Source: Nocardia exalbida NBRC 100660 (lineage in GTDB: Bacteria > Actinomycetota > Actinomycetes > Mycobacteriales > Mycobacteriaceae). Taken from it: a stretch of DNA of 64,000 bases. The stretch covers positions 1-64,000 of the forward strand of contig NZ_BAFZ01000164.1 in assembly GCF_000308575.1 (NCBI RefSeq), written 5' to 3'. Both the position numbers and the translations under genes were made by a program. This document shows, one piece after another, positions 14,546-22,296 of the stretch. The notes below the pieces were generated by a model. The model searched no databases and was not told the origin of the DNA. It saw only the letters and a program-made list of their open reading frames with translations. Each line of letters starts with the position of its first letter. Positions within the stretch are counted from its first letter, which is position 1.

Positions 14546-15799
14546 TCAGTTCTCCCTGAGTTTCGATAGCGCCGTAACGGTTCCGGTCGCGGGCGGCACC
14601 GGCTCGGGCCGGATGCCGAGGCCGATCACCCTGGCCACCAGCCGGGGCAGGCGCGGGAAACGGCGCAGCAGCCGGACCAGCAGCGGTCTGTCGGTCCCTG
14701 GTCGTCCCGCGCTGGGGTAGAGGTCGGCCAGAAGGTGCAACTGCGCGAATTGCACTACGCGCATGGGCAATTCGCGGCGGCGCTGAACGGCGCGCAGCTG
14801 CGCTGTGGACGCGTTCGCGCCCGCGGCGAGGATCGGCCCCAGCAGGCGAGCGGCCGCGATGGCGTCCTGCACCGCCAGATTGATTCCCACCCCGCCCGCC
14901 GGGGACATCGCGTGCGCCGCGTCCCCGATCGCCAGCAGCCCCGGGCGATACCAGCGGCGCAGCCGATCCACCCGGACGTCGAGTGGTTTCACGTCGTCCC
15001 AGTCCAGGATCTCAGCGTCCAGACGCGGCGCGAGCACGGGATAGATGGCGGACAGGTCCGCACGGAACCGCGCCAGCCCCGCCTCTCGGATCGTCGCGAA
15101 GCCGCCCTTGGGGATCATGTACGCGACCTGCAGATAGTCGCCGCGATCGATGCAGACGATGAAGAAACCCTTTCCGGTGCGCACAGTGGGCAGGCGCTCG
15201 CCCTCCGGCTTGCCCACCCGGAACCAGAGCACGTCCATAGGCGCCGCGCCCGCGGCGACCTCGAGCAGCCCCGACCGGCGCACGATCGAATGCCGCCCGT
15301 CGGCGGCGATCACAAGGTCGGCGGCGACCTCCAAGGGGCCGTCGGCCGACCTCGCGCGTACGCCTGCCACCGCGCCGTCGCGCTGGATCAGCTCGGTGAC
15401 CTCCGCTTCCTGCACCAACCGGAAGCCGGGATAGCGGCGGCCCGCCTCGGCGAGGAAATTCAGCACGTCCCACTGCGGCATGAACGCCACGAACGGGTAG
15501 GGCCCGGGCAGGGCGCTGAAGTCGGCGAACACCACCGGACCGGTGGCGGTCGCCATCGGCAGCTGGGCCGATTCGACGTGCGGCAGCGCCAGGAACTCCT
15601 CGGCCAAGCCGAGCTCGTTCATCGCGAGCAGCGTCGAGGTGTGCACGGTGTCGCCCCGGAAATCGCGCAGGAAGTCCGGATGCTTCTCCAGCACGAGCAC
15701 CTCGACGCCGGAGCGGGCCAGCAGCAGGCCTGCCATCAGTCCGGCGGGGCCGCCGCCGATCACGCAGACCCGCGCGGATGCGGTGGTCACGCCAGGCAT
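14546..15799 (-). CDS. FAD-dependent aromatic monooxygenase
   Basis: Encodes 417 residues of the group A flavoprotein hydroxylase fold. VCVIGGGPAGLMAGLLLARS binds the ADP part of FAD, DLVIAADGRHS is the DG motif, and AIGDAAHAMSPAGGVGINLA is the GD motif. The C-terminal ~50 residues lack the extra thioredoxin-like domain of PgaE-type enzymes. ATG 15799 overlaps the cyclase gene by 13 bp; GTG 15790 would instead give the GTGA overlap that matches the junction style of this operon. It would hydroxylate, or cleave by Baeyer-Villiger oxidation, the cyclised polyketide. Confidence 0.88.
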   Translation of the reverse strand: MPGVTTASARVCVIGGGPAGLMAGLLLARSGVEVLVLEKHPDFLRDFRGDTVHTSTLLAMNELGLAEEFLALPHVESAQLPMATATGPVVFADFSALPGPYPFVAFMPQWDVLNFLAEAGRRYPGFRLVQEAEVTELIQRDGAVAGVRARSADGPLEVAADLVIAADGRHSIVRRSGLLEVAAGAAPMDVLWFRVGKPEGERLPTVRTGKGFFIVCIDRGDYLQVAYMIPKGGFATIREAGLARFRADLSAIYPVLAPRLDAEILDWDDVKPLDVRVDRLRRWYRPGLLAIGDAAHAMSPAGGVGINLAVQDAIAAARLLGPILAAGANASTAQLRAVQRRRELPMRVVQFAQLHLLADLYPSAGRPGTDRPLLVRLLRRFPRLPRLVARVIGLGIRPEPVPPATGTVTALSKLREN

Positions 15800-16713
15800 G
15801 TCGGCACCTGCCCGCCGTTGTAGAGCACCATTTCGTCGAAGATCGCCAGTACGTCCAGCGGCTCGCCCAGCCGGCCGCCGGACAACTCCGCGTCGGCGCG
15901 GTACAGGTTGCCGACCAACCGCTCCTGATCGACCAGTTCGGCGAACTCACCGTGGTCGGCCTCCAGCGCGATCGCCAGCGGCGTCAGCCCGAGTGCGCGT
16001 CCCTCCGCGGCCAGGTCCTGCACCCAGCGCAGGTACCGCAGCGTCTGGTCGAAGATCTCCGGTCCGGTGACGGGGCCGTGTCCGGCGACAACCGTCTGCG
16101 CCCCCAGCGCGGCCAGCCGCCGCACCGTGGTGATCGCACCGCTGACCGACCCCATCAGGCAGAACGGCGCCGCGCCCGCCATCACCAGGTCTCCGGCGAA
16201 CAGCACGCGCTCCTCGGGCAGCCACGCCACCACGTCGTTGGTGGTGTGCGCGGCGGTGCCGAAATGGATGAGTTCCACCCGGCGCTCGCCCCGGTGCAAG
16301 GTCAGGTGATAGCTGAAGGTGATGCTCGGCAACGTGACCCGCACATCGCCCCATTCGACGTCCGGCCACAGCTTCGTCAGCGCCAGGCCGGTCTCGATCA
16401 TCTCCGGCCGGATCCGGTCGTGGCCGACGACGACGGCGGCCGGTCCGAACAAGTGATTGCCGAAGTTGTGATCGCCGTGGTGATGGGTGTTCACGATGGT
16501 GCGGGCCGGGCCTGTACCCAGCCTGTCGACGAACTCGACGAGTGCCCGGGTGCGCCCCTCCGTCGCCAGCGTGTCGATCACCACCGCGCCGTCTGGCCCG
16601 GTCAGCACACCGGCGTTGCTGACGCACCAGCCGCCGCGGCTGTGTGTGTAGGCGTAGACGCCGTCGGCGATCTCCTGCACGCGCGGTGTCGCGGTCGTCT
16701 CGGTGGCGGTCAT
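15787..16713 (-). CDS. Metallo-beta-lactamase-fold cyclase/thioesterase (ActIV-like)
   Basis: Encodes 308 residues from ATG 16713, which overlaps the aromatase stop as ATGA. NTHHHGDHNFGN is the HxHxDH zinc motif, AHTTNDVVAWLPEERVLFAGD carries further ligands, and VVAGHGPVTG the last His. Its position directly after the aromatase matches ActIV of the actinorhodin cluster, a zinc-dependent second-ring cyclase that also hydrolyses the ACP thioester. Length is close to ActIV (about 300). The assignment rests on fold plus gene order; a general MBL hydrolase cannot be excluded. Confidence 0.8.
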   Translation of the reverse strand: MTATETTATPRVQEIADGVYAYTHSRGGWCVSNAGVLTGPDGAVVIDTLATEGRTRALVEFVDRLGTGPARTIVNTHHHGDHNFGNHLFGPAAVVVGHDRIRPEMIETGLALTKLWPDVEWGDVRVTLPSITFSYHLTLHRGERRVELIHFGTAAHTTNDVVAWLPEERVLFAGDLVMAGAAPFCLMGSVSGAITTVRRLAALGAQTVVAGHGPVTGPEIFDQTLRYLRWVQDLAAEGRALGLTPLAIALEADHGEFAELVDQERLVGNLYRADAELSGGRLGEPLDVLAIFDEMVLYNGGQVPTCLA

Positions 16714-17648
16714 GTCGGTGACTTCGTCGTCGCGGCATAGCGTTCCGCGCACCGCAGGGTGTTTCGGCTGTTAGCGGACAGCGCCTCGGTGAGGTATGCG
16801 CGGGCGTCGGCGAGATCGGTGTTCGCGCCGAGGATCTCGCGCGCGGCCTCGGGATCGATCCCGACCGTGTGCCGCGCGGTCACCAGCGCGCCGTCCGGTC
16901 CGTCGGCGAACTCCCACGCACCGCTGTGGCCGAACAGGATCGCGGGCGGCACCAGTTGTTTGTAATCGATTCGTTCGCCGGGAACGCACACCCGGATCGA
17001 TCTGGTCGTGTGCGGGATCTCGCCGGCCGTCACCGTGTCCATCTCCATCAGCTGCACGCCCTCGGCGTCCTCGGTGAGCTCGATGCGGCCCACATGCGGC
17101 ACCTGCTCGGGCCAGCGTTCGCTGTGGTAGACGAAGTCGTACGCCTCGTCGGCCGAGCATTCCAATGTCACGGTGTCCTCGAAGGTGTGGATGACCTCGT
17201 CCACCGGGTAGCCGAGCTCGGCGATGCGCGCCAGCGCCGCGAGCTCGACCACGCTGTTGCGATCGACCGACGCGGCGACCTGCGCGGCATCTGCCCCGTC
17301 CACCACGGTGAAGTGGTGGTCCAAGGTCACCTTCGTCGTGCCGGGGCCGATCCGGCGGAACGACCAGCGGCCACCCATCGACGCGATCGGCGCCTGACTG
17401 CGTTCCTGCTCGAAGGCGATGCGGCGCTGCCCGGCGTCCAGCACCCGCCGCGACGTCCAGTTCTTCACCGCGCCGCCGACCGTCGCCCACAGCCGGAAGC
17501 GCTCCTCGTCCGGCCCGCGGTGCAGGTGGCGCACCAGCACGCTCGGCTCGAAGATCACCGGCCACCTGGTCACGTCGGCGACCAGACCGTAGACGACGTC
17601 CGGGGCCGCCTGCACCACCCTGGTGTGGGACATCACTTCGGCATTCAT
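16710..17648 (-). CDS. Didomain aromatase/cyclase (ActVII-like, SRPBCC)
   Basis: Encodes 312 residues with two START/Bet v1-like domains. The first starts at HTRVVQAAPDVVYGLVADVT and has RWPVIFEPSVLVRHL; the second starts at HTFEDTVTLECSADEAYDFV with HSERWPEQVPHVGRIEL. Didomain enzymes aromatise the first ring (C7-C12 fold) of C9-reduced chains, which agrees with the presence of a ketoreductase. Both ends overlap neighbours as ATGA (ACP upstream, MBL cyclase downstream). Confidence 0.92.
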   Translation of the reverse strand: MNAEVMSHTRVVQAAPDVVYGLVADVTRWPVIFEPSVLVRHLHRGPDEERFRLWATVGGAVKNWTSRRVLDAGQRRIAFEQERSQAPIASMGGRWSFRRIGPGTTKVTLDHHFTVVDGADAAQVAASVDRNSVVELAALARIAELGYPVDEVIHTFEDTVTLECSADEAYDFVYHSERWPEQVPHVGRIELTEDAEGVQLMEMDTVTAGEIPHTTRSIRVCVPGERIDYKQLVPPAILFGHSGAWEFADGPDGALVTARHTVGIDPEAAREILGANTDLADARAYLTEALSANSRNTLRCAERYAATTKSPT

Positions 17649-17899
17649 GCCGCACCGCGCAGTTGGGCGTTCACGATGTCGACCAGCTCTTGCGGCGTCC
17701 TGACCTCGATGAGTTCTTCCTCCGGGATCATCACGCCGAAGTCGCGCTGGATCCGCGCCGCGGTCTCGATGAGCGCGAGCGAGTCGTAGCCCAGCTCCTC
17801 GAATTCCACGGCGGCGATATCGCCGCCGAGTTCGGCGAGGTCTTCGCCGCCCGCGCAGTCCACCAGAATTCGGCGTAGTTCGGTGATGGTGATGGTCAT
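17645..17899 (-). CDS. Type II PKS acyl carrier protein
   Basis: Encodes 84 residues. The phosphopantetheine attachment Ser40 lies in ELGYDSLALIE, the usual LGYDSLA motif of aromatic PKS carriers. It carries malonyl units and the growing polyketone. Start overlaps the KSbeta stop and its stop overlaps the aromatase start, both as ATGA, which suggests translational coupling at fixed stoichiometry. Confidence 0.95.
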   Translation of the reverse strand: MTITITELRRILVDCAGGEDLAELGGDIAAVEFEELGYDSLALIETAARIQRDFGVMIPEEELIEVRTPQELVDIVNAQLRGAA

Positions 17900-19134
17900 G
17901 ATTCGCTCCTCGGCAGATCTCGATCGGACACGGCGCGCACGACGACCGCGGAGTTGAAACCCCAGCGCCCGCGTGCCAGGACGAGCGCGCCGCCGACGGT
18001 GGCGGAGCGCGGGGAACCGAGGACCAGGTCGATCCGGTAGTCCTCGGCGAGCGTGGCGGTGTGGGCGGTCGGCGGGATCACCGAGTCGCGCATCGCCAGC
18101 AGCGCGGTGACGACGTCGAGCGGACCCGCGCCGGAGAACAGGCGTCCGGTCAGCGGTTTCGACGCGGTGACCGGAACGCCGCCCGGCCCGAACAACGCCT
18201 CGATGGCGGCGGCCTCGTCGCGGTCGCGATCGGGTATGCCGGAGGCGTCGGCGAACACCACGTCGATGTCACCGGGCGTCATCCCGGCGTCGGACAGCGC
18301 GAGTTCGGCGGCGCGGCGCAGGCCCGACGGCCTGCCGGAACCGGGCGGCGGGTCGAAGGTCGAGGCGTACCCCGCGATCTCGCCGTGCACCTTGGGCACG
18401 CCACGGGCGCGCGCGGCGGCGGCGTCCTCGACCACCAGCATCGCGCCGCCCTCACCGGGCACGTATCCGGCCGCGCGGGCGTCGAACGGCAGATAGGCGT
18501 GGTCGGGGTCGATCGCGGTGCTCACCCCACCGCTGGACAGATGCGAGGCCCAGCCCCACGGATCCAGCGCCGAATCGACGCCTCCGGTGACCACCAGCGG
18601 CGTCCCGCGCCGCACGGTGCGCCGCGCGTGGCCGATCGCGTCCAGTCCGCCCGCCTGCTCGGCGACCAAGGCGCTGCTCGGCCCGCGCATGCCGTGCCGG
18701 ATGGAGATCTGGCCGGTGTTGACCGCGTAGAACCAGGCGAAGGACTCGTACACGCTGACGTGCTCGGAGCCGAGCGACCACAGCTTGTTGAACTCCCGAT
18801 GGGTGAATTCGAAGCCGCCGGAGGCGTTCCCGGTCACCACGCCCATGTCGTAGTCGGTCAGCGTCGTCGTGTCGACCTTCGCGTCGTCCAGCGCCCACTG
18901 CGCGGCGACCAGCGCCATCCGGGTCGAGACGTCCGTCTGCGGCAGCAGCCGGCTCGGCAGGTGCTCACCGGCGTCGAAATCGGCCACCTGTCCGGCCAGG
19001 CGTGCCGACGAGCCGCCGGCGTCGAACCGGGTGAGCGGCGCGATCCCGCCACGCCCGGCCAGCACGGCGTCCCAGAAACGCTCCACGCCCATGCCGTTCG
19101 GCGCGAGCACCCCCATTCCGGTCACGAGGATCAT
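17896..19134 (-). CDS. Type II PKS ketosynthase beta / chain-length factor
   Basis: Encodes 412 residues from ATG 19134 (ATGA overlap with KSalpha); the longer frame upstream lies inside KSalpha. The active-site Cys is replaced by Gln160 in AEQAGG, as in all chain-length factors, which makes the protein a decarboxylase and chain-length partner. The gate residues in GGFEFTHREF are Phe108, Thr111 and Phe115, matching Phe109/Thr112/Phe116 of the actinorhodin factor, which restrict the tunnel to eight acetate units. This predicts an octaketide (C16) product. Confidence 0.95.
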   Translation of the reverse strand: MILVTGMGVLAPNGMGVERFWDAVLAGRGGIAPLTRFDAGGSSARLAGQVADFDAGEHLPSRLLPQTDVSTRMALVAAQWALDDAKVDTTTLTDYDMGVVTGNASGGFEFTHREFNKLWSLGSEHVSVYESFAWFYAVNTGQISIRHGMRGPSSALVAEQAGGLDAIGHARRTVRRGTPLVVTGGVDSALDPWGWASHLSSGGVSTAIDPDHAYLPFDARAAGYVPGEGGAMLVVEDAAAARARGVPKVHGEIAGYASTFDPPPGSGRPSGLRRAAELALSDAGMTPGDIDVVFADASGIPDRDRDEAAAIEALFGPGGVPVTASKPLTGRLFSGAGPLDVVTALLAMRDSVIPPTAHTATLAEDYRIDLVLGSPRSATVGGALVLARGRWGFNSAVVVRAVSDRDLPRSES

Positions 19135-20399
19135 GCCGTCACCGCCTCCGCCTTGCGCAGCACCATCGCGCTCTGGAAGCCGCCGAACCCGCTGCCCACC
19201 GTGAGCACGGTGTCCATCCGGTGGTCGCGGGCGGTCAGCGGCACGTAGTCCAGATCGCATTCGGGGTCGGGTTCGTGCAGATTCGCCGTCGGCGGCACCA
19301 CCTGGTATTCCAGCGCCAGCAGCGAGGCGGCGATCTCGACCGAGCCGATCGCGCCGAGCGAGTGTCCCACCATCGACTTGATCGAGCTCATCGGCGTGGC
19401 GTAGGCGTGCGCGCCGAGACTGCGCTTCACCGCGGCGGTTTCGTGCCGGTCGTTCTGCCTGGTGCCGGAGCCGTGCGCGTTGATGTAGTGCACGCCGGTC
19501 GGGTCGATCCTGGATTCGTCGAGTGCGACCCGGATCGCCTCGGCCATCTCACGGCCGTCGGCCTTGAGTCCCGTCATGTGGTAGGCGTTGCACCTGGTCG
19601 CGTACCCGGAGATCTCGGCGTAGATATGCGCGCCGCGCTTGCGCGCGCTCTCGTACTCCTCCAGCACGAAGAGCGCGGCGCCCTCGGCGAGCACGAACCC
19701 GTTGCGTGAGTTGTCGAACGGCCGCGAGGCCGCCTCCGCCTCGTCGTTGCGCGGGGTGGTCGCCTTGATCGCGTCGAAGCAGGCCACCACGATCGGCGTG
19801 ATGGGCGTGTCGGCCGCGCCCGCCACCATGACGTCGGCGGAGCCCTCGCGGATCAGCTGCACCGCGTGGCCGACCGAGTCCAGTCCCGACGTGCATCCGT
19901 TGGAGACCATCGCCACCGGCCCCTCCGCGCCGACGCTCCAGGCCACCTCGGCGGGCATCACGCTGGGAATCATGTAGTCGAACATGTGCGGGGAGAGATA
20001 GGTCTGGTCGACCAGCCAGTTCTTCCCGGAATCCGACAGCACCAGGTATTCGCGCTCCAGGCTGGTGGCCGCGGCGACCGCACTGCCGAGGCTCACGCCG
20101 AGCCGGTGCGGATCGACCGCCGCGAGGTCGAGCCCGCTGTCGGCCACCGCCTCCCGCGCACAGACCACGGCGAACTGCACCGCCCGGTCCATGCGCCGAA
20201 TCTCCCTGGGAGACAATCTTTCCCGCACCGGGTCGAAGTCCGCTTCGCCGGCCACCCTGGACCGGTACGGCGAGGCGTCGAAGAACGAGATCGGGCGTGT
20301 CGCGGTGCGGCCTTCGGACAGCAGCTTCCAGAACTCGTCCTTACCCGACCCGCCGGGCGCGCGGACGCCGAGCCCGGTGACGACGACGCGGCGGCTCAT
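19131..20399 (-). CDS. Type II PKS ketosynthase alpha
   Basis: Encodes 422 residues. The nucleophile Cys169 is in SNGCTSGLD, with catalytic His in NAHGSGTRQND and VGHSLGAIGS. The N-terminus RRVVVTGLGVRAPGG is typical. It forms the condensing heterodimer with the chain-length factor. Its ATG overlaps the stop of a ten-codon upstream ORF as ATGA. It heads the operon KSalpha, KSbeta, ACP, aromatase, cyclase, monooxygenase, hydrolase. Confidence 0.96.
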   Translation of the reverse strand: MSRRVVVTGLGVRAPGGSGKDEFWKLLSEGRTATRPISFFDASPYRSRVAGEADFDPVRERLSPREIRRMDRAVQFAVVCAREAVADSGLDLAAVDPHRLGVSLGSAVAAATSLEREYLVLSDSGKNWLVDQTYLSPHMFDYMIPSVMPAEVAWSVGAEGPVAMVSNGCTSGLDSVGHAVQLIREGSADVMVAGAADTPITPIVVACFDAIKATTPRNDEAEAASRPFDNSRNGFVLAEGAALFVLEEYESARKRGAHIYAEISGYATRCNAYHMTGLKADGREMAEAIRVALDESRIDPTGVHYINAHGSGTRQNDRHETAAVKRSLGAHAYATPMSSIKSMVGHSLGAIGSVEIAASLLALEYQVVPPTANLHEPDPECDLDYVPLTARDHRMDTVLTVGSGFGGFQSAMVLRKAEAVTA

Positions 20400-20428
20400 C
20401 GCGCACCACCGGATGCGTTGGTGTTCAT
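20396..20428 (-). CDS. Ten-codon leader ORF coupled to KSalpha
   Basis: ATG at 20428 is preceded by GGGAGAA at good spacing and opens a ten-residue frame, MNTNASGGAR, whose TGA overlaps the KSalpha ATG (ATGA). KSalpha has no separate ribosome site of its own, so ribosomes would reach it by finishing the leader. The same ATGA arrangement recurs at the following junctions. It may be only a device for initiation rather than a functional peptide. Confidence 0.5.
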   Translation of the reverse strand: MNTNASGGAR

Positions 20429-20472
20429 GGCGTTCTCCCTTCGATGGTGCGATCGAGCATCGGGGACGGCCC

Positions 20473-20513
20473 TCGAACCTCGCTCGAGTGAGCGAGTCGA
20501 GTTGTTCTCGAGC
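20473..20513. promoter_or_regulatory. Candidate SARP binding site (direct repeats)
   Basis: The 168-bp divergent region between the KSalpha leader and the AccDA gene holds four TCGA-type repeats on the plus strand: TCGAAC at 20473, TCGAGT at 20484, TCGAGT at 20497 and TCGAGC at 20508. They form two pairs, each at 11-bp spacing (7-bp repeat plus 4 bp), the arrangement typical of Streptomyces antibiotic regulatory protein boxes. The SARP at 23706-24572 is the natural candidate to bind here and switch on both arms. Confidence 0.6.
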
Positions 20514-20597
20514 GGTGTGGCGCAGGCTGTCGCTGTGATCGCCCGGCCGGCGCCGCCCGGATCGATCACCCGTTCCCGAGCACAGGAGACACGCGTG

Positions 20598-22286
20598 ATG
20601 AAGTCAGCACACGGCCAGGACGGCGCCGCGGACTGGGTGCTCTGCCCGGCATGCCTGATCCCGCCGTACGGCAAGCGGTTCGCCCGCGACCTCGGCGTAT
20701 GCGGAGAATGCGGCAGGCACACTCCGATCACCGCGCAGCAGCGCATCGGGCAGCTCGCCGACGAGGGGCGCTTCGAGCCGCTACCGGTCGCCGCCACCGA
20801 CGAAGACCCGCTGACCTTCACCGACACCAAGCCCTACTCGGACCGGCTGGCCGCCGCGCGCACCCGCACCGGCATGCACGACGCGGTGCTGTGCGCGCTG
20901 GCCGCGATCGAGGGCAGGCCGGTTGTGATCGCCGCCATGGACTTCCGCTTCCTGGGCGGCAGCCTCGGCACCGCGGTCGGCGAGATGATCACCGCGGCGG
21001 CCGAAACCGCACTGGCACGGCGTCTTCCGCTCATCATCGTCACCGCCTCGGGCGGCGCCCGGATGCAGGAGGGCCCGCTGTCGCTGATGCAGATGGCCAA
21101 GACCAGCGCGGCGCTGGAGCAATTGGACCGGGCGGGCATCCTGACCGTCACCCTGATCACCGACCCCACCTACGGCGGCGTGGCGGCCTCCTTCGCCACC
21201 CTCTCCGACGTGCTGATCGCCGAACCGGGCGCCCGGCTCGGGTTCGCCGGGCGGCGAGTGATCGAGCAGACCATCCGGCAGCAGCTGCCGCCGAAATTCC
21301 AGACCGCCGAATTCCTGCTGGAACGCGGCCTCATCGACATGATCGTGCCGCGCGCGGGCTTGCGCCAGGCGCTCGGCGCGCTGCTGCGGGCCGCGGGGCC
21401 GGTCGATCCCGCCGCAACCCTCATCGCCGCGGACGCGGGCGCGATCACCGATCCGGCCCGCCTTCCCGCGACCGATCCGTGGACGCAGGTGCGCCGGGCT
21501 CGATCCCCGCAGCGGCCGACCGCGTCGGACTACTTCGCACTCGCCTTCGACGAGTTCCGCGAGTTGCGTGGCGACCGGATCTCCGGTGATTGCGCCGCGG
21601 TGGTCGGCGGAACGGCGTGGCTCGGCGGGCGGCCGGTCATGGTGATCGGCCACCAGAAAGGACACGATCCCAAGGAGTTGATGGAACGCAACTTCGGCAT
21701 GCCGACCCCGGCCGGCTATCGCAAGGCGGCTCGGCTGATGCGGTTGGCCGAGAAACTCGGGCTGCCCGTCATCACTCTGATCGACACGCCCGGCGCGTAT
21801 CCGGGCGCGACCGCCGAGGAGCAGGGGCAGGCGATCGTCATCGCGGAGAACATCCGGTTGATGTCCGCGCTGCGGGTGCCGGTGATCAGCGTGGTGATCG
21901 GCGAGGGCGGCAGCGGCGGAGCCCTGGCGCTCGGGGTGGCCAACCGGGTGCTGATGTTCGCGAACGGCACGTACTCGGTGATCAGCCCGGAGGGCTGCGC
22001 GGCGATCGTGTGGAACGATCCCGCCGCCGCGCCCGAGGCCGCCGCCGCGCTGTCGCTCACCGCGCGCGACCTGCTGCGTCTCGGTGTGGTCGACGCGGTG
22101 CTGCCCGAACCGGGCGACGACGTCGCTTCGGCGCCCGTGGCCGCGGCCGATCAGCTGCACCGCGCCCTGGCCGCGACCCTCGGCGAGCTGGCCGGGCGCG
22201 GCGGTGCGGAGCTGGCCGACGAGCGCCGCGCCCGGTTCCGGCGCTTCGGGGCGCGGCAGCAGGTCCTGGTCCGGTCGGTCGCGTAG
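20598..22286 (+). CDS. Acetyl-CoA carboxylase carboxyltransferase, fused beta-alpha subunits
   Basis: Encodes 562 residues from ATG 20598 with AGGAG upstream (GTG 20595 is an alternative). Residues 1-~285 are AccD-like with a zinc ribbon (CPAC...CGEC, ~16-40) and VTASGGARMQEG; residues ~300-562 are AccA-like with GHQKGHD, MPTPAGYRKAARLM, IDTPGAYPG and GEGGSGGALA. It transfers CO2 from biotinyl-AccB to acetyl-CoA. AccC follows after 10 bp. A fused AccDA inside a type II PKS locus is a private malonyl-CoA supply. Confidence 0.93.
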   Translation: MKSAHGQDGAADWVLCPACLIPPYGKRFARDLGVCGECGRHTPITAQQRIGQLADEGRFEPLPVAATDEDPLTFTDTKPYSDRLAAARTRTGMHDAVLCALAAIEGRPVVIAAMDFRFLGGSLGTAVGEMITAAAETALARRLPLIIVTASGGARMQEGPLSLMQMAKTSAALEQLDRAGILTVTLITDPTYGGVAASFATLSDVLIAEPGARLGFAGRRVIEQTIRQQLPPKFQTAEFLLERGLIDMIVPRAGLRQALGALLRAAGPVDPAATLIAADAGAITDPARLPATDPWTQVRRARSPQRPTASDYFALAFDEFRELRGDRISGDCAAVVGGTAWLGGRPVMVIGHQKGHDPKELMERNFGMPTPAGYRKAARLMRLAEKLGLPVITLIDTPGAYPGATAEEQGQAIVIAENIRLMSALRVPVISVVIGEGGSGGALALGVANRVLMFANGTYSVISPEGCAAIVWNDPAAAPEAAAALSLTARDLLRLGVVDAVLPEPGDDVASAPVAAADQLHRALAATLGELAGRGGAELADERRARFRRFGARQQVLVRSVA

Positions 22287-22296
22287 GAGTGGCGCC

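Noticed and set aside
15787..16713. True beta-lactamase or antibiotic resistance enzyme
   Set aside because: There is no signal peptide, and the gene is translationally coupled within the PKS operon at the ActIV position.
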